Positions 61,732-64,000 of a stretch of DNA of 64,000 nucleotides are shown here, piece after piece. The stretch spans positions 31,394-95,393 of the forward strand of contig CAJNDS010000662.1 in NCBI GenBank assembly GCA_905221605.1. Reading direction: 5' to 3'. Source of the stretch: Symbiodinium natans. Taxonomy: Eukaryota > Sar > Dinophyceae > Suessiales > Symbiodiniaceae. The notes under the pieces were generated by a model that worked only from the letters and a program-made list of their open reading frames with translations, made no database searches and was not told the DNA's origin. A program made the translations under genes and the position numbers. The stretch's first letter is position 1. Each line of letters begins with the position of its first letter.

Positions 61732-61768
61732 AATCAAGTCTTGCGCCATGATAACCTGAAATCAAGTC
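61713..61768 (+). repeat. 28-bp tandem duplication across the channel-gene stop codon
   Basis: GCGCCATGATAACCTGAAAT..CAAGTCTT occurs twice in tandem. The first copy holds the stop TGA (61729-61731). Confidence 0.8.
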
Positions 61769-62140
61769 TCTTATATATATATATATAAAGTTGAGCTGAA
61801 GAAGGAGAGCAGAGAGAGCTTTAAGGTAGGTGTATCTAAGAAGATGTGCCATGATCTACCTACCGAAGTTCTATCTGAAATGCCTACTCCTCTGCACTAG
61901 AACTATACTTAGGCGCCTTTCAGGTGAGAAAACAGCCGAAACAAGAGGCTGCGAAACATCCCTTGAATATCCGAACCGGCCAAGCCGGGTGGCGAAAGCC
62001 GTGAGACAGGTGCAAGGTTTAAGGTTGAGAGGTTTAGGTGCGAAGCTGTCATTAGCTGTCCCAGCCGGCCAAGCCGGCTAAGCCGGATGACTTGGGCCGT
62101 GACACCCTAAACCCTAAACCCTAAACCCTAAACATCCTCG
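61769..62140. other. 3' flank, unique sequence
   Basis: TA microsatellite 61773-61787, then unique sequence with GGCCAAGCCGG phrases (61978-62085) and CCCTAAA 62104-62133. No gene supported. Confidence 0.5.
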
Positions 62141-62224
62141 GCGTGGAGATGCGCAGATGCGCATGTGGCTGGACATCCCCTTCGGATTGGCCATCTGGGG
62201 TGTCTCAAAACAGTTTCTTCGCAG
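62141..62224 (+). CDS. Putative exon, unknown protein
   Basis: Open frame RGDAQMRMWLDIPFGLAIWG then VSKQFLR, ending CGCAG|GTCTGA, a plausible donor. The hydrophobic LDIPFGLAIWG reads as part of a membrane or packed helix. Follows a CCCTAAA run and ATCCTCG. No partner exon identified. Confidence 0.35.
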
Positions 62225-63024
62225 GTCTGAAGGTATTGGGTTTGAGGCGTTTAGGGTTTAGGGTTTAGGGTTTAGGGTTTAGGGGTTTAGGGTTTAGGGT
62301 GAGGGCTTACCCTAACCCTAAACCCTATAAACCCTGTAAACCCTGTAAACCCTATAAACCCTATAAACCCTACAAGCCCTATACACACTATAAACCCTAT
62401 AAACCCCATAAACCCCATAAACCCCATAAACCCTAAACCCTAAACTTTTAGGTTAGGTCGCACACTTGTAGGTTTAGGGAACCACCTCCGCGCCATGAAG
62501 CCCCAAAGCCATTCCCAATATACGAAAGTGGCTTAGGAGTTAGGGGTTGGGGTTTAGGGTTTAGGGTTATAGAAATTGTATAGGGTTTGTGTCCGGAGTT
62601 TTGTCGGGTTTTGGGGGTTTGGCCGAGTTTTGTTTTGGTGCGTTTGCTCAGGTAGGGGGTGGGGGTTGGGGGTAGGGGGCCGGGAAGGGGTAGGGGGTAG
62701 GAGGGGGTGAGGGGGTAAGTCTTGTTTGGTGCCCTGTGAAGGATGCAGGATTTTTGTACGAGCTTTTCGTCATGAAGCATACAATTTCTATTAATCCTGG
62801 CCTTGAGGGTTTAGGGTTTAGGGTTTAGGGTTTAGGGTTTAGGGTTTAGGGTTTGAGGGTTTGAGGGTTTGAGTTTTAGTTATAGGGCCCTGGTGTGCAT
62901 CAGGGAGGTTTTAGGGTTTAGGGTTTAGGGTTAGGGCACTGGCACAAGAACGTTCCGGGTCCTGGGGTTTAGAGCTATCTGAGTGGTGGTTGCGGGAGGG
63001 TACCTGCGGAATTCTAGAGTTCCC
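62225..63024. repeat. Telomeric runs and CCCTATAAA variant
   Basis: TTTAGGG 62250-62300; a 9-bp CCCTATAAA array 62320-62430 (the complement of the TTTATAGGG arrays near 3.1 and 15.0 kb); TTTAGGG 62807-62860 and 62913-62935. 62440-62800 is unique and G/T-rich; the minus-strand frame across it is Pro-rich low complexity and not called. Confidence 0.8.
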
Positions 63025-63130
63025 CTAAGGGTCCATGTACCTCATTCTTATATACTTGGGCCCTAAAGTCCCTCTACAGGAGGTACTTCAAGGCCCAAGT
63101 ATATAATAATTAGGTTCATGGACCCTTAGA
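63025..63130. mobile_element. MITE-like element, GGGTCCATGTAC family, copy 5
   Basis: CCTAAGGGTCCATGTACC at the left and GGTTCATGGACCCTTAG at the right, inner CTTATATACTTGGGCCC and GGCCCAAGTATATAATAA. AGAGTTC precedes the left end (63015-63021) and AGTTC follows the right end, a probable 5-bp target duplication. Confidence 0.8.
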
Positions 63131-63449
63131 GTTCGGAGGCATTTCTGTTGTTTGACTTTTTTGGGGGGCGTATTGGCAGGTGTGGAGTCTAGGCTTTTCA
63201 AATCTTGGTCCACTAAGGTTAGATTTAGGGTTTAGGACTTAGAGGTTCAAGGTAGGGTGAGGGCTTGACCTAAACCCTAAACCCTAAACCCTGAACCCTG
63301 AAACCTGAAACCCGAAACCCTGAAACCCCAAACCCTAAACCCTAAACCCTAAACCCTAAACCCTAAACCCTAAACCCTAAACCCTAAACCCTAAACCCTA
63401 AACCCTAAACCCTAAACCTCTCTATCATAATGAATTTAAACCCTAATTC
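63131..63449. repeat. Spacer and CCCTAAA array
   Basis: Variant repeat then about 19 CCCTAAA units at 63262-63420. Confidence 0.9.
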
Positions 63450-63810
63450 AAAAGTGGGCAACGGTGATTTTCGGCCCCAAAAGTGGGCAACGGTGACTTT
63501 TTTGGCCTCAAAAGTGGGCAACGGTGACTTTCCTGGCCTCAAAAGTGGGCAACGGTGACTTTCCTGGCCTCAAAAGTGGGCAACGGTGACTTTCCTGGCC
63601 TCAAAAGTGGGCAACGGTGATTTTCCTGGCCTCAAAAGTGGGCAACGGTGATTTTCCTGGCCTCAAAAGTGGGCAACGGTGATTTTCCTGGCCTCAAAAG
63701 TGGGCAATGGTGACTTTCCTGGCCTCAAAAGTGGGCAACGGTGACTTTCCTGGCCTCAAAAGTGGGCAACGGTGACTTCTGGGCTTCAAAAGTGGGCAAT
63801 GGTGATTTTC
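63450..63810. repeat. 31-bp minisatellite
   Basis: About 11-12 copies of a 31-bp unit containing CAAAAGTGGGCAACGGTGAC and TTTCCTGGCCT; variants differ at single positions (GACTTT/GATTTT, AACGG/AATGG). Not a multiple of 3, and no frame is favoured. Confidence 0.93.
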
Positions 63811-64000
63811 CTTTTCCCCGAGTTTTTTTCAAGGTTTTTCAAGGTTTTTCAGCGTTTTTCAATGTTTTTCAAGGTTTTTCAATGTTTTTCAGGATGTTTC
63901 AGGGTTTTAACCCATAATTCTGACCTTTTCACAGCCTAGTTGTGGTCAAGGGGGGGTCGTGTTTTTCAATTTAAAGGCAAAATAGTCTTCGGAGACCCCC
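63811..64000. repeat. 10-bp CAAGGTTTTT repeat and unique end
   Basis: About eight copies of CAAGGTTTTT with variants (CAATG, CAGCG) at 63828-63900, then unique sequence to the window edge. Confidence 0.85.

Noticed and set aside
1-64000. CRISPR array
   Set aside because: Tandem repeats have no unique spacers of regular length, and the context is eukaryotic.
1-64000. Dinoflagellate spliced-leader or tRNA/rRNA genes
   Set aside because: No spliced-leader-like sequence, no tRNA cloverleaf and no rRNA signature noticed by eye; a covariance search would be needed to be sure.

Overview
The window looks like dinoflagellate nuclear DNA. Evidence: plant-type TTTAGGG telomeric repeats scattered in both orientations through all 64 kb; very low gene density; introns with GT-, GC- and apparently GA-AG borders; and several families of short inverted-repeat elements that sit exactly on intron borders (introner elements), a combination described for dinoflagellates. 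No rRNA, tRNA, CRISPR array or bacterial-type operon was seen. The species cannot be named from sequence alone.

Layout. 1-7.66 kb is a field of pure and degenerate telomeric repeats with a few exon-like islands. 7658-11425 is an apparently complete Penelope-like retroelement: 211-bp identical direct terminal repeats, a basic ORF1 and a reverse-transcriptase ORF2 that ends where the endonuclease would begin, with telomeric repeat abutting both ends. 11.4-47.5 kb alternates interstitial telomeric arrays (and variants with units of 7, 8 or 9 bp), minisatellites, homopolymers, microsatellites, at least five families of palindromic MITE-like elements, and about fifteen 50-130 bp islands that read as internal exons with plausible splice borders. 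One assembly gap (100 N) lies at 31095-31194.

47.7-61.7 kb is the gene-containing part, all on the + strand: a small secreted, sequon-rich ORF (47.76-48.3 kb, apparently frameshifted); one or two multi-exon genes at 48.9-50.46 kb, the second with repeated beta-trefoil-like motifs; a 3-exon glycine/alanine-rich membrane protein (54.56-55.56 kb); and a 13-exon pentameric ligand-gated ion channel homologue (57.16-61.73 kb, 680 codons in my model). The rest, to 64 kb, is again telomeric and minisatellite DNA. No shared pathway is evident; the genes are linked mainly by intron architecture.

The main biological point is how telomeric repeats, retroelements and intron creation meet here. Introners have duplicated target sites that supply splice sites; telomeric arrays have been inserted inside individual introners (filled and empty copies can be compared); seven of twelve introns of the channel gene carry telomeric repeats; and an endonuclease-lacking Penelope-like element sits within telomeric sequence. 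All coordinates and translations were read by eye; splice junctions are predictions without transcript support.
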